In this document: positions 22,001-32,051 of the stretch, in pieces | Numbering within the stretch: the first letter of the stretch is position 1 | Layout of the letters: each line of letters opens with the position of its first letter | From: Rhynchopus sp. YZ270_cl-10 | Lineage: Eukaryota > Euglenozoa > Diplonemea > Diplonemida > Diplonemidae | DNA length: 64,000 bases | Assembly: GCA_964035575.1 (NCBI GenBank) | Contig: OZ037910.1 | Span: forward strand, 682,001-746,000 | Direction of reading: 5' to 3' | Translations under genes and position numbers: made by a program | Notes under the pieces: model-generated | The model's database searches: none | Told to the model about the DNA's origin: nothing | The model's input: only the letters and a program-made list of their open reading frames with translations

Positions 22001-22318
22001 GCCCGCAAGGCTAGCGCCATGTACCGCGAGACGGGGGGGTCATTGGAAGGCCTTGCCTCGGGTATAGGGGAGGAAGCGGTGGCGACGGAACAGGAGGATG
22101 GTACTGTGGCAGTGCGTGCTGTGGGTGGGGGGGTCTCAGGGGGGCCTCGTATAGAGTTGTCCAAGAAGGATAAAAAGAAGCTAGAAAAGCGCGCAAAAAA
22201 AGCCGCCAAAAAGGAACGCAAGAAGGAAAAGAAGTCTGAACGCAAAGAAAAGCGGAGAAAAGAGAAGGCACGGAGAAGACGTTCCTCTTCCTCTTCTTCC
22301 TCAAGTTCTTCCAGTTGA
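19008..22318 (+). CDS. MMTAG2: MMTAG2-like protein (Mmtag/kinase phosphorylation domain), two exons
   Basis: Exons 19008-19280 and 21896-22318, joined in phase 0 (...IQPAK|KKRIEMTAKEQ), give 231 aa against about 263 in human. The N-terminus RGGQGDFSWDTLKGDK followed by YYLGRS and LWYARD is the signature of the Mmtag family. The middle EAEAKGLGLNLYARKA corresponds to the conserved KLGLSVF region. The C-terminus is Lys/Arg/Glu-rich and ends in a run of 14 serines, as in nuclear RNA-associated proteins. The donor is GTATTC and the acceptor TTCACAG. The 2615-bp intron is by far the longest intron seen here and holds a family F element, AT palindromes and other repeats. Family identity is well supported; the molecular role of the family is poorly known. 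Confidence 0.85.
19318..19466. repeat. AT-rich palindromic cluster (ATATTGA/TCAATAT)
   Basis: About 150 bp in the MMTAG2 intron made of alternating TCAATAT and ATATTGA words, which can form nested hairpins. Confidence 0.75.
19499..19729 (+). repeat. Family F GC-rich inverted-repeat element, copy 1
   Basis: Starts CTGAGAATAAG, has GGGACCCGGTTATTCTCAG 20 bp in, and ends GGGACCCGGCTTATTCTCAG. The middle carries degenerate CAGT/CCCAG/GGGAC words. It lies in the MMTAG2 intron. Relatives lie at 22769-22926 and 27448-27562. Confidence 0.8.
19860..20450 (+). repeat. Dispersed repeat family J with a family K tail
   Basis: The part around 20100-20250 (GCGTTTTTCACCAAAAACCG and GGGAAACGCGATTC blocks) matches the reverse complement of 31490-31640. 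At 20400-20435 there is a CGCCGCAGGCGCACGGTGCG block, shared with family K at 30900 and 49400. No coding sequence is evident. Confidence 0.6.
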
Positions 22319-22622
22319 GGGGAGGAAATTCGGTAGGCTTTTGACCAAAAAAAAATGTCAATTCCTCTATGAAGAAAAACTGTGGATATCGCAGATTTTC
22401 TTTACTGTGATTTTGGCTGTGACGTCTGTACTGTTCGATTGTTAACAAAAAGTAAAAAAAATGGTTTGTGGAATATACCACACAAAAAAGTTGACAGATG
22501 AGGGTGGTGGTGTGTATGTGGTCCTAGTCAGATATCTAACCTGAATGCGGAGTTATGTACGTGAACGAAGAATGTGTTATTTTCATTTTTTATGTCATAT
22601 CTTTTTTTAATTGCAGAGGTTG

Positions 22623-22716
22623 TACAGTGGGGCGCTATATTATGGGTATCTCCAATAGTTACCCATAATTAAGTTACCCGGAATAAAACGCGTCCGTAAT
22701 ATTGCGCCCCACTGTA
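22623..22716. repeat. Family G MITE, copy 1 (94 bp)
   Basis: Terminal inverted repeats TACAGTGGGGCGCTATATTA and TAATATTGCGCCCCACTGTA with an interior GGGTAACT/AGTTACCC pair. Outer TA dinucleotides fit Tc1/mariner-type TA targeting. Second copy at 41891-41995. Confidence 0.88.
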
Positions 22717-22768
22717 CTTTCTTCCCGCCTCTGTAATGAAAAACGATCCCCTTCCCTCCCCTCCACAT

Positions 22769-22926
22769 CAGAGAATAAGACTCGGGGACCCGGTTATTCT
22801 GCCGGACTGGGACCCCGTACCGGGACCTGGACCGGGACTTTGACCGGGACCTGGACCAGGACCGGGAACCTTGACCAGGACTGGGACCAGGACCCAGGGA
22901 CCGGGGACCCGGCTTATTCTCTGCTG
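22769..22926 (+). repeat. Family F GC-rich inverted-repeat element, copy 2
   Basis: Starts CAGAGAATAAG, ends GGCTTATTCTCTGCTG, and is filled with degenerate GGGACCTGGACC-like hexamers. Confidence 0.85.
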
Positions 22927-23157
22927 TGCCCCCCTCCACCAACTCCGTCACACACAACCTCCACAGGGGACAGTGTTATACGCATTTAGAGTGATATATT
23001 TTGCACGTCCAACACACAACTACACACCGACCTATTCTATTTTTTTCGCCCTTTCCCAAACACACAAAGCCTTTTGCCCCTGCTGACTTTGTGCTTTTTG
23101 TTTTCCCCCCTGCCCTAGTTGAAGCAAGGCTTTGGTGACAGCTTTAATTCTTTCAAA

Positions 23158-25080
23158 ATGATTTCCGCGAAAACACTATCACAGGTATGGTTTGCGTTTC
23201 CTACCCCCCCCACCTTAGCTACCCTCTTGTAGAAAACTACGTTCTAAGAAATGGGGAATCAAAAAAAGTTTCCTGTTTGCATTGGTTCAGTTGGGGGACG
23301 TTTCCTGAGGTGGGTGGGGAAATGGGTGGGTCTGTGGAGGGGGTGGATTTGAAGAAGTTGTCCAACCGTTGTCGTCGGTTCGCAGGTGAGGAGGGTGTCA
23401 AGGCTGTGTGTTTGTTGCTGTGATGACCAAACTACATTAGGAATCTCTGTGTATTCACAAACGTGAAGATGAGCAGAACACGTGGAATTAAAAGTCAGAC
23501 TAGACTGAGCAACCGCTTTTCCGATTCGCTTTCCTCTGCGATTTTTTCATCTGTGATGATTCAAAATAATCCTTGAAATCTGACTGCGTCTTGACCGGCA
23601 CAAATGTAGAAAACCTTTTACATGACTAAACTTCTGAGACACCACCAAGCTACGTTCTTCTTTGGCAACAGACACCCCAATGTTTCATGTCTCTTTGCCT
23701 TTATCCTTCGAACTGATCCGCATAGTTAAATGCACAGGACTGTATCCAAAATATCTGCACCAAAGTTCAATATTATTTTTTACTCTTTGGGATGTTGCTA
23801 CTTTACCCACACCCCTCACACACCTCACAGGAAGAGCTCGACAGTCCCAGAATAACCCCGGAACAAATTCTTCGTTTCAACGGCCCGACCGATGGGTTCT
23901 TGTGTTCATTAGCGGCAAATAACTTTGGGATTGAGTTTCACAGCTTCAAGATTAGAGACATGGAGAGTGGACGGGTATTGTTTCAGGTGGAGAGAGGCAT
24001 GGAGGACACAGAGCAGGTGCAGCAGGTGACAGACGAGACCGCAGCAAGGACTATCCAGTATGACTTCCCCGCAGACTTCCTCAAGTTCCGCACAGTGGGC
24101 ACAAAGCTTGTGTTTACCGTAGGCAAGAAGCCCGTGCCCAACTTCAGGATGGTGGAACGGCATTACTTCAGAGAAAAGCTGATCAAGTCCTTTGACTTCA
24201 ACTTTGGGTTCTGTATCCCTAACAGTACAAACTCATGGGAAGCAATCTACGACATGCCCAAGCTCGAACCCGAAGAAGTGGAAGAAATCATGAAGCACCC
24301 GTTCGAGACAAAGTCGGATTCCTTCTACTTCGTGAACGGGGAACTGATCATGCACAACAAGGTATGCATCTTGAAGGGGGTTGGGGTGGTCCGTGTCGCT
24401 TACCTTGCAGTATCTGCACGATAGCTTGTTGTGTTGCCGTGATGACCAAACTACATTAGGAATCTCTGTGTATTCACACAACGTGAAGATGAGCAGAACA
24501 CGTGGAATTAAAGTCAGACTAGACTGAGCAACCGCTTTTCCGATTCGCTTTCCTATGCGATTTTTTCATCTGTGATGATTCAAAATAATCCTTGAAATCT
24601 GACTGCGTCTTGACCGGCACAAATGTAGAAAACCTTTTACATGACTAAACTTCTGAGACACACCACCCAGCTACATCCTTCTTTGGTGCATGCTTACCCG
24701 CACTCTCTTCAGGATGGCTGTGTTCGTTGACACACACACACTCTCTCTCTCTTGCCGTATTTTGTTGCCGTGATGACCAAACTACATTAGGAATCTCTGT
24801 GTATTCACAAACGTGAAGATGAGCAGAACACGTGGAATTAAAGTCAGACTAGACTGAGCAACCGCTTTTCCGATTCGCTTTCCTATGCGAATCTATTCTT
24901 TATAAATCAAACAAAATGGACAGCGGAGATTCGCACAAAACTGTGGCAACACAAACCGAGGCAAACTACACTACCTCCAACAATTTATCAAAAAATTTTA
25001 ATATGCCCGAGTACCCCCCTCTTCCTGCATCACTTTACAACATTACCCCATTACAGGCCGACTACTCTTACCAATCCTGA
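23158..25080 (+). CDS. UNC119: UNC119 (GMP-PDE delta fold) lipid-binding chaperone, three exons
   Basis: Exons 23158-23184, 23831-24361 and 25057-25080 are all phase 0 and give 193 aa. Diagnostic stretches: ITPEQIL, FKIRDMESGRVLF, FTVGKKPVPNFRMVERHYFR, KSFDFNFGFCIPNSTN, HPFETKSDSFYFVNG and, across the last intron, HNK|ADYSY. These match UNC119 along its length. UNC119 binds N-myristoylated cargo and delivers it to cilia, so it fits a flagellated cell. Donors are GTATGG and GTATGC. The terminal exon is only 24 nt (ADYSYQS and stop) and easily missed. Both introns contain family A repeats. The N-terminus is the least certain part, because the frame is open upstream to a possible acceptor at 23118. 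Confidence 0.93.
23418..23669 (+). repeat. Family A repeat in UNC119 intron 1
   Basis: Matches 12070-12388 from CTGTGATGACCAAACTAC to the GAGACAC(A)CCA region but lacks the microsatellite tail. Confidence 0.85.
24436..24745 (+). repeat. Family A repeat in UNC119 intron 2, full length
   Basis: Full copy ending in a (CA)n(CT)n tail, with a short TCAGGATGG insertion near the end relative to 12070-12388. Confidence 0.85.
24767..24890 (+). repeat. Family A repeat in UNC119 intron 2, truncated tandem copy
   Basis: First ~120 bp of family A directly after the full copy, breaking off at TTTCCTATGCGA. Confidence 0.85.
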
Positions 25081-25288
25081 GGAAAAAAAAAGGGCAAAAA
25101 AGACGAAGGCCTTTTCCCCCTAAAAGAGCGTGAGGTTATGCTCTGCTGTCGTTTAATTTTTTTGTTTTGTTTTGCTGTTTTAAATACGTCATTAGAATCG
25201 TGGGGGGGAGAATGGGGGTCTGGGATAGGTTGGGTTTTTTGAACAAAACCCTTTAGTTTCATAAGAGTGGTAAGGAGGAGAAGAAGGG

Positions 25289-25409
25289 TAATGGTGACAG
25301 TATTGTGATGGGAGCCCATTGGAATACACAAAATACATCAAAATACATGGTGTATTTTGATGTATTTTTGCGTATTCCAATGGATCCCATCACAATACTG
25401 CTACCATTA
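25289..25409. repeat. Family H palindromic MITE, copy 1
   Basis: Near-perfect 121-bp palindrome opening TAATGGTGACAGTATTGTGA and closing with its inverse. It is flanked by a perfect 8-bp direct repeat AAGAAGGG. The centre is AAATACATGGTGTATTT. Confidence 0.92.
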
Positions 25410-26020
25410 AAGAAGGGGGGGGAAAGTGTTAAAACGTAGTGCTGAAGGAGCACTACGTCAATAACTCCCATTTTTTCCTCACCATTTTTTTTTTAAAACT
25501 GATGTTGTGTGCACATGAGGGGGTTGAGGCGAGACACTCATCACCGGGAAGTCTGCTATTTTATTAGCAAACCCCCATGGGATTCCGTCCTACCATTTAA
25601 CTGCGTCTATTTGGGGAATTTTTTTTTTTTTGACCGAGCTGCGTTTTAGCACGTTTCAACTGTTTTTTGTGAAAAAATAAAGAAGGGAATCATTTTTGAT
25701 CCCTATACTGGTGCATTTCGGAAGTCGGTCAACGACCTGTCGGCGACCTGTCAATATCGACCCCTCCCGGAGCACCATATACCTATGCTTTCAGTTCATT
25801 TGATTGTATACGTTATAATACCCTTTTTTTTTTGTGTGATACCACCCCCTTTTTTTGTACTGCATTTTAGTCTTAAATATGAATGCATCTAATTCAGAAT
25901 GATGGTTCGGTTCGAATTCAATCCATATATGGCCTCGTCTTTGAACTGTGGTGACTGTGGATATATTACCAAGAGATACCAAAAAATAAGAGAAAAAAGC
26001 TTTTTTTCATTTTATTTCAG

Positions 26021-26070
26021 GTGACTAAGCACCAAGAGGCTTAGGGTGTCATCTTATAAAACTTTTCTTT
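26021..26070 (+). repeat. Family C short repeat
   Basis: GTGACTAAGCACCAAGAGGC, then TTAGGGTGTCATCTTATAAA: a member of the family with consensus GTGACTGAGCACGAGAGGCT plus TAGGTTCATCTTATAAAC. Confidence 0.7.
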
Positions 26071-26608
26071 TTTTTTTTTTTATTCCTCCTCCTCCTCCTC
26101 TCCCCTCTCCCCTTATTGGATTTTTTTCTTCTCCCCGCCTAAGTTTAGCCTGTTTTTTTTTTTTTTCTTCTTTTGAAAGGAATGAATCAGGGGTTTAGAC
26201 AGGGTTTTTTTTCCAAAGGGAACTGGTTTTCTGGGGGGTTTCCCCCTATCATTTTACACTCATTTTCAAGAAAAAACCCCTGTATTTGCATTGAGCTCGA
26301 CCGAGATGCGTTTTAGCACACAGTGTAAATTTACAGCTTTATAGCTTTATATACACTACAGTTTGTTGCCGAAGGCAAAACACGGTACACTCACCATCCT
26401 TCCATGTACAGCAAGAAATTGAGTCTTAACATTTTGATTTTTTTTCAAAGTAATTTCTTTTGGGTCAAGATTGTCGAAACCAAATTGAAAACCAGTTTTG
26501 AATCCCCTGGCTAAACCCCCCTGAAGCATTTCAATTTTAATTACACAAACAACGATGTGCGCTTGCAAAAAAATAAATGGGAAGAGCGTCCCCGTACCTT
26601 TTCTATGA

Positions 26609-26655
26609 AGCTGACTGAGCACGAGAGGCTTAGGTTCATCTTATAAACTTTTTCT
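26609..26655 (+). repeat. Family C short repeat
   Basis: CTGACTGAGCACGAGAGGCT followed by TAGGTTCATCTTATAAACTT: the best-preserved copy in the window. Confidence 0.75.
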
Positions 26656-27447
26656 GAGGTGGGTGTATATTAGAGACACATTCACCTTTTTAAACCTTTG
26701 TTTCCTTTGGATTAAGCCTTAAGCCTTTCCTGGCAACCAGGTGAGAAAAACGGGGAAAGATGCCACGTGGTTTACAATCGTCGCATTTTTATGGGAAGTG
26801 ATTTATTTTCTGAAGAAAATACTCTTTTTTTTTTTGGAGTCGGCCCCGATATGACAACTGACCCCCATCAGCTGTCACTGCCTCTCTGGTGCACCATTTT
26901 TTTTAAAAAGAAGACCTAAAAAAAAAGCTAAAAATTTAACAAAATCTTTTAAAAAAAAACAAAACAAAAAAAGGGGTTGGGTATTACAACTAAGTTTTTG
27001 CAGAGAAAAAAAATTTAAAAATTTTGGTGCTTACGGAAATCGGTCAACGACCTGTCAATATCGAGCTCTGGATCACCTAAAAAGGCAAACCCAAATAAGA
27101 GGGGGGAAAAAAACGACAAAATAAAAAAAAAGGGCTAGGGCCAGGGGGTTTGCTGGGAGAAGGCTGTAACAAATTTAACAAACAAATCGTGGAGTTCATC
27201 CTCGGGTGTCTACACTAATACAACCAAGTTTTCAAACAAACAACAAAAAAAAAAAATGCCAACAATAAAACATTAACAACCACCACCCCTCTCCCCTCTC
27301 CCTCCCTCTCGCCTCCCCTACCCCTGCCCCTTCCGTTTCAAAAATATTAAAAAAAGCGCCATAAAAAAAGATACCCTCGTCTCCCATTAGTTTTTCCATC
27401 TTGTTCATACGCTAGGACCTTTGAAGTTTTTCCCCTACCCCCTCTCA

Positions 27448-27562
27448 CAGCAGAGAATAAGCCGGGTTCCCGGTCCCTGGGTCAAGGTCAAGGTTCCGGT
27501 CCAGGTCTAGGTCAATTCTGGTCCCAGTCCGGCTGAGAATAACCGGGTCCCGGTATTTTCCC
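27448..27562 (-). repeat. Family F GC-rich inverted-repeat element, copy 3
   Basis: CAGCAGAGAATAAGCCGGG at the left and GGCTGAGAATAACCGGG near the right end match the reverse complement of the copy at 22769-22926. Confidence 0.8.
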
Positions 27563-27678
27563 ATTCGCGGGGGGTACAGTACGTTGTCAATTTTTTTCAT
27601 AAACAACATTTTTCAACCCCCCCATTCCACAGTACACAATATTGCAAAAAAACCCCCCCTTTTTTTGCCCCAAAAGAA

Positions 27679-30414
27679 ATGCCCACCAATCTAAGCTACG
27701 CCGTCGGAGGCATCAGTGGGCTAATGGAAGGACAACAGGTTGACCTTGCTGAGGCGGACCGTCTGGCGATTGCACTGTCCTCCCGGGTCGCTGCAGCGTC
27801 AACCGTTTTAACACGCATCCTACGCAACCCTTTCATGAAGGAACGCATGGAGAGGGTACGCAACTCCCATCTACAACGTTCTGTACAGACCCCGTTGAGA
27901 CCAGATGTTGCGACACCTATACCTACACACCCTACTGATGAAGACTTCGCTATTATGCTCCTTAAAGGTGAATTTGAGGGCACAGAAGAGGACTTCCCCG
28001 CTTCAAGCGATGCTGACGATGAGCACGACCCACCCTTTACCCATGCCTATGAACCGCATAGGGAAACACAACCCCCTTCCTGGGTAGGTACAGTACCGTC
28101 TCCTCTTAGGAGCACCACTGTTGCGACCGATTTTTCGACAGAAGCGTCTGATGTAGCGAATACTGATGATATCGAAGAGACTCACGCACCTCCTTTCGAA
28201 ATTGAAATACCGTCACAACGGTCTCCAAAAAGTATTCCCTCCGTTTCCCCGCGGGATATCGTTTCATCAACACATTCTTTACGTCCTTCACATTCTCCTA
28301 TTAAATGGACGAAAGGGGGTGTTAATAATCCAATCTCTGTTTCAGTTCAGGTAAATCATGGGAATATCAAACAAAGTACTACAGAAGTGACGTTTGCAGA
28401 TGAATTTGAAGAGCATGCAACCGCCGAAGAATGGGTTGGGGCTGAGGTAGAGGTTGCTCCTCCGACAGTACAAAGCGAAGAGGCCGCATCTTCCCCAAAG
28501 GGATCTTCCCCTTCAGCCTCTCCCAGAAGAAGGGTGTTAGCGTCTTTAGCAGGGGTGACATCAACCATCGACATTGACCCACCATCTCCTTCTCCGCCTC
28601 AAGATGCAGATTTGGGCCGAACCCCTTCTCCTCCTCCGTTTGCGTTGCAGAAACTCTCAGAAGGAGGATTAGGCATATCCACCGAACAAATTGAATCCCC
28701 CCGCAGTGTAAGCTCTCCTACCGAACACGAAGGCACCGCGAATTCGAATTTAAAAAGCCACCTTCTTTTAGGCCTTTCCGCAAAAACAGTGTTTTCTGAG
28801 GTCACAACGGATGATGGGTTGACGGTACCACAGAGGTCGGAATATGATATGAGAGGAAGGAAACGGTCTTCCGTGCATTTTGAGTCTCCTGCGACTCCGT
28901 CAACTCCGGCGAGTCCAGGGATATTTCAAAGTCCTGGTGGAAGGTCGCGGCGAAACTCTATCAAACCTGCCCGATTTGGATCGGTTGGGAGTGAGGTAGG
29001 GGATTCGGGCATTCCTATCCCTCTTTCTGCGAGAGGAAGCGGTGGGGTGGGGTTCACCTCTCAGCTTCAAACCCGGCCGAGGCATTCACCGAGGGATTCT
29101 ATGCCGTCGGAATTGATGATGGCATTAGCCTCCTTTGCATCAAGCGGGTCCATCTCTGGGTCAAATTCGGACGCAAAAAAACGCGCTGCAAAACTTCTTA
29201 CTAAGATAGAACGACGTGAAACCGACTACCGCGCCGTCATAGCAGCAGAAGAATCGCTCAATGGTGCCACCAAAATCCGTCCTATAGCAAAAGAACTTCG
29301 TTTGTTGCTTGCAGAAAACGTTCGTCGAAGCAACCTCCTCAGTGAAGAAGACAAACGACGAAAACTCCGTAAACTCGAAGAAGGTCGCGGCCGCGCTCAA
29401 ACCCGTTTACTCGAGGAAACACTGCTTCATAGACAAAGATTGATAAAAGAGGAAGGCAAGGACAGAGATATGATCCTCCAAAACCATGCTTCATTAGTGA
29501 AGTATGCGAAGGAAGTGAAATATTCTGTTCGAGAAAAAGGGGCCGGTGGGTTTAGCGACAATGATGGGGAAACTGCGTTTGCGCTCCCAAAACGAACAAA
29601 ACGGCGTATCGGATGTCTTTCTGCGGAAGGTCGCAAGCTTATTGATGTGCACCACTCCTCTGGGGGAGGGTCTAGTGTGAAAACCTCTCCTGCTCTGATG
29701 CCTCTACAACCGTCTCCGTCTGGGATTCCTTCTCAATTTACTATCGCTGATAGCACCGCACGCTCCGCCCTATCGTACGAAGTCTCCGCTTCAGACGGAG
29801 GAGGCGCTGATGACCCTCTCAGCAAATCTACCACCTTAGAAGCACCAGAACTCACGGTGACCACTACAATGGGATCTGCCGCGCATTTGCCGCATAGTGT
29901 GGATAGATTTTATTGGACGCCTTCGATAGACCTTTCTGCATTAATTTCAGAAAAATTAACGTCAAAAGAATGGAAGAAGAAGAAGGATAAAGCCAGAGAC
30001 CCTCCAAAGACCTTTTATGTGAATAGGGAGTCGAAGGAGAGAGTATGGGATTTGGAGAAGGCGGTTGTCGCGAAAGAGCAGGCGGTATATAGGGAAAGTG
30101 TGTCGGCAGGGCATATCCATCCGGCATATTGCGAACGATGTGATCTGCACTTTGCTGGAATTCCAAGTAGGTGGAGGTGTGGGAAATGTGGGGATGACCT
30201 CGCGCAGTCTCCAGACCGCAAAGCAGTTGCATCCCGCTATTGCTCTGCATGCAAGAAGGACCTCTCACGAAGCAATCCCCAATCCAGCACCGTCTGTCGC
30301 GTCTGTGGTAAGGTAACCTGCCGGCCATGTGGCGCTACGACAATGCCCCTACCTGGGTTAGGATATTCTGGGAAAACCTTGCTCCCAGTCTGCACAGTGT
30401 GTCTTGCTGCATAG
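27679..30414 (+). CDS. WW-like and FYVE-like zinc-binding protein, 911 aa
   Basis: One long exon. The N-terminal ~480 residues are low-complexity (Ser/Pro/Thr/acidic) with a short helical start. About 490-625 is a charged, helix-prone region with coiled-coil character (ERRETDYRAVIAAEE, EEDKRRKLRKLEEGR). About 770-800 looks like a WW domain: SKEW, a long basic loop, then KTFYVNRESKERVWDLE. The C-terminal 98 residues have paired cysteines CERC (818), CGKC (834), CSAC (855), CRVC (873), C881/C884 and CTVC (905); the part CRVCGKVTCRPC...PLPGLGYSG...VCTVC follows the second half of a FYVE-type finger. The basic RRHHC patch of true FYVE domains is absent, so phosphoinositide binding is doubtful. 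I do not recognise an orthologue. Confidence 0.82.
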   Translation: MPTNLSYAVGGISGLMEGQQVDLAEADRLAIALSSRVAAASTVLTRILRNPFMKERMERVRNSHLQRSVQTPLRPDVATPIPTHPTDEDFAIMLLKGEFEGTEEDFPASSDADDEHDPPFTHAYEPHRETQPPSWVGTVPSPLRSTTVATDFSTEASDVANTDDIEETHAPPFEIEIPSQRSPKSIPSVSPRDIVSSTHSLRPSHSPIKWTKGGVNNPISVSVQVNHGNIKQSTTEVTFADEFEEHATAEEWVGAEVEVAPPTVQSEEAASSPKGSSPSASPRRRVLASLAGVTSTIDIDPPSPSPPQDADLGRTPSPPPFALQKLSEGGLGISTEQIESPRSVSSPTEHEGTANSNLKSHLLLGLSAKTVFSEVTTDDGLTVPQRSEYDMRGRKRSSVHFESPATPSTPASPGIFQSPGGRSRRNSIKPARFGSVGSEVGDSGIPIPLSARGSGGVGFTSQLQTRPRHSPRDSMPSELMMALASFASSGSISGSNSDAKKRAAKLLTKIERRETDYRAVIAAEESLNGATKIRPIAKELRLLLAENVRRSNLLSEEDKRRKLRKLEEGRGRAQTRLLEETLLHRQRLIKEEGKDRDMILQNHASLVKYAKEVKYSVREKGAGGFSDNDGETAFALPKRTKRRIGCLSAEGRKLIDVHHSSGGGSSVKTSPALMPLQPSPSGIPSQFTIADSTARSALSYEVSASDGGGADDPLSKSTTLEAPELTVTTTMGSAAHLPHSVDRFYWTPSIDLSALISEKLTSKEWKKKKDKARDPPKTFYVNRESKERVWDLEKAVVAKEQAVYRESVSAGHIHPAYCERCDLHFAGIPSRWRCGKCGDDLAQSPDRKAVASRYCSACKKDLSRSNPQSSTVCRVCGKVTCRPCGATTMPLPGLGYSGKTLLPVCTVCLAA

Positions 30415-30782
30415 AATAAAAAAAAAAATCTGTTTTTTTATTGTCTTACCTTTCTATTGAGTAGAATAGTTAGTAATATGAAACAATATTTGTCTTAGTT
30501 TGTCTTTAGAGAAAAAAAAGGGTATCTTTCTTTTGGATTCATACTCCCTTTCCCCTTACAAAAAAGTAACCAGGCTTGGGGGTACTCATACTAATAACAA
30601 TGATGCGGCACGCCTTTGGGGCGGGTGCGCGGGCGATGCACAAAGGTATGTAAACAGGGATTACGCTCCACGTGTGGAACGTATGGAAATCCATACGTGA
30701 ATTGTTTTTGAAAAGGTGGAATCCATACGTGTCCATACGTGTCCATACGTAGGTAATTTGGGTTTTGGATTGGGGCTGGGGT

Positions 30783-30828
30783 GGGGTAGGTGAGGAGTGG
30801 GGCTCCGCCCCCACCTCTCACCTACCCC
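30783..30828. repeat. 20-bp-arm hairpin
   Basis: GGGGTAGGTGAGGAGTGGGG, six bases, then CCCCACCTCTCACCTACCCC. The arms pair almost perfectly. It could be a tiny MITE remnant or an RNA hairpin; nothing decides this. Confidence 0.8.
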
Positions 30829-30879
30829 CTACAGAATTCTATTTGTAGGAGACAATTTTCTATTTTACCGGAAAAGGAG

Positions 30880-31130
30880 CATACAGCATGGCGAAAGAAA
30901 AAAGTAGCGTACCGTGCGCCTGCGGCGCTAGATTGCAATACACCCTTCCCATGACATAATAGGCAATTTTAAGCGCAATTTTTAGAAATGTTGCGTACCG
31001 TGGCTTCGCCAGAAACTTTCGTTTTAGCAAAATATGGAAGTAAAGTTTACGGAACTGGACCATAGTTACCAACGAAAGTGCCATTTTATGTCAAGATTTT
31101 TTAAAAATGTTGCGTACCGTGGCTTCGCCA
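30880..31130 (-). repeat. Family K repeat
   Basis: Contains GTAGCGTACCGTGCGCCTGC and, twice, TGTTGCGTACCGTGGCTTCG. It matches the reverse complement of 49285-49430 and shares a short block with 20400-20435. Confidence 0.75.
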
Positions 31131-31935
31131 GGAACATTTGGATGCCATGACTGATGATTTCTCCAGTTCTTCGAACTTTCACAACCCTTCTCAACCAACT
31201 TTGCCAGGGAGAGCGCGCGCGAAGCGCGCGCGGTTTTTAATTGTTTTTGCTTAGAATTGTACGTGTTGAAAATCCATACGTACTTTTTTTATTTTTGGGG
31301 GAGCTGCGTAATCCCTGTATGTAAATTAGATTTCAATTTTTTTTTCTCTCTTTCCCACACCAAAAAAGAGGAAATAACCCTAGAGGAGGGGGTAAATATA
31401 GGGGTAACGGCCCGACTCCCGGTCCCTGGTTATAAAATAGAGAAAATCGCGTGAATATTTTACAAAACACAATATGTGAGTTTTTGGGGTCGTTTTTTGC
31501 CCACAAACGGCACCCTATGTGGCCTACACATGGTTATGATACCTTAGAATCGCGTTTCCCAGCTTAGCAGGGTGCTATCCCAAAAAACCACCCAAAAAAC
31601 GGTGAAAATCCCGGTTTTTGGTGAAAAAAAACGCCTGTTTTCCTATAGAACCCTGTGAAACCAATGTGTATTTCTTTCAAAACACCACAACACAGTTGCA
31701 CCGAACCAACTCCCGAGAGCACTCTCCCGCTCGCTTCTCCCGATGCAGTCGCGTTCGTTCGGATCGCTTGTTGTGGGTATGTGTTTATGTCTCCCTCCCC
31801 TCCCATCTAAACGTCTCACGACATCGTTGCGAGGCAAGGCGTATGTTTAAACCATACTTGGTGTGTTTGAATGGGGAGGTGCACAAAATACGCAAGAAGT
31901 GCGAATCACCGCTATTTGTACTTCTTCTCTTTTCC

Positions 31936-32051
31936 TAATGGTGTCAGTATGGGGAGCCCATTGGAATACGCAAAATACATCAAAATACATGATGTATTTT
32001 GATATATTTTGCGTATTACAATGGGCTCCCATCACAATACTGCCACCATTA
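31936..32051. repeat. Family H palindromic MITE, copy 2
   Basis: 116-bp near-palindrome TAATGGTGTCAGTATGGGGA... to ...ACTGCCACCATTA. Flanked by TCTTTTCC (left) and TCTTTTCT (right), an 8-bp target duplication with one mismatch. Confidence 0.92.

Larger units (their letters stand above)
22319..23157. other. Intergenic region between MMTAG2 and UNC119
   Basis: Holds a family G MITE (22623-22716) and a family F element (22769-22926). A CCCTAG at 23113-23118 could be a splice acceptor, because the UNC119 frame stays open from 23119 to its ATG; an additional upstream exon is therefore possible. Confidence 0.5.
25081..27678. other. 2.6 kb gene-free repeat region
   Basis: Contains a family H palindrome (25289-25409), two family C copies (26021-26070, 26609-26655) and a family F element (27448-27562). 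Two further repeated motifs occur: CGACCGAG(C/A)TGCGTTTTAGC (25632, 26299) and GTCGGTCAACGACCTGTC (about 25722 and 27040). A relative of the 18238 repeat lies at about 27190. Long A/T runs; no gene supported. Confidence 0.55.
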
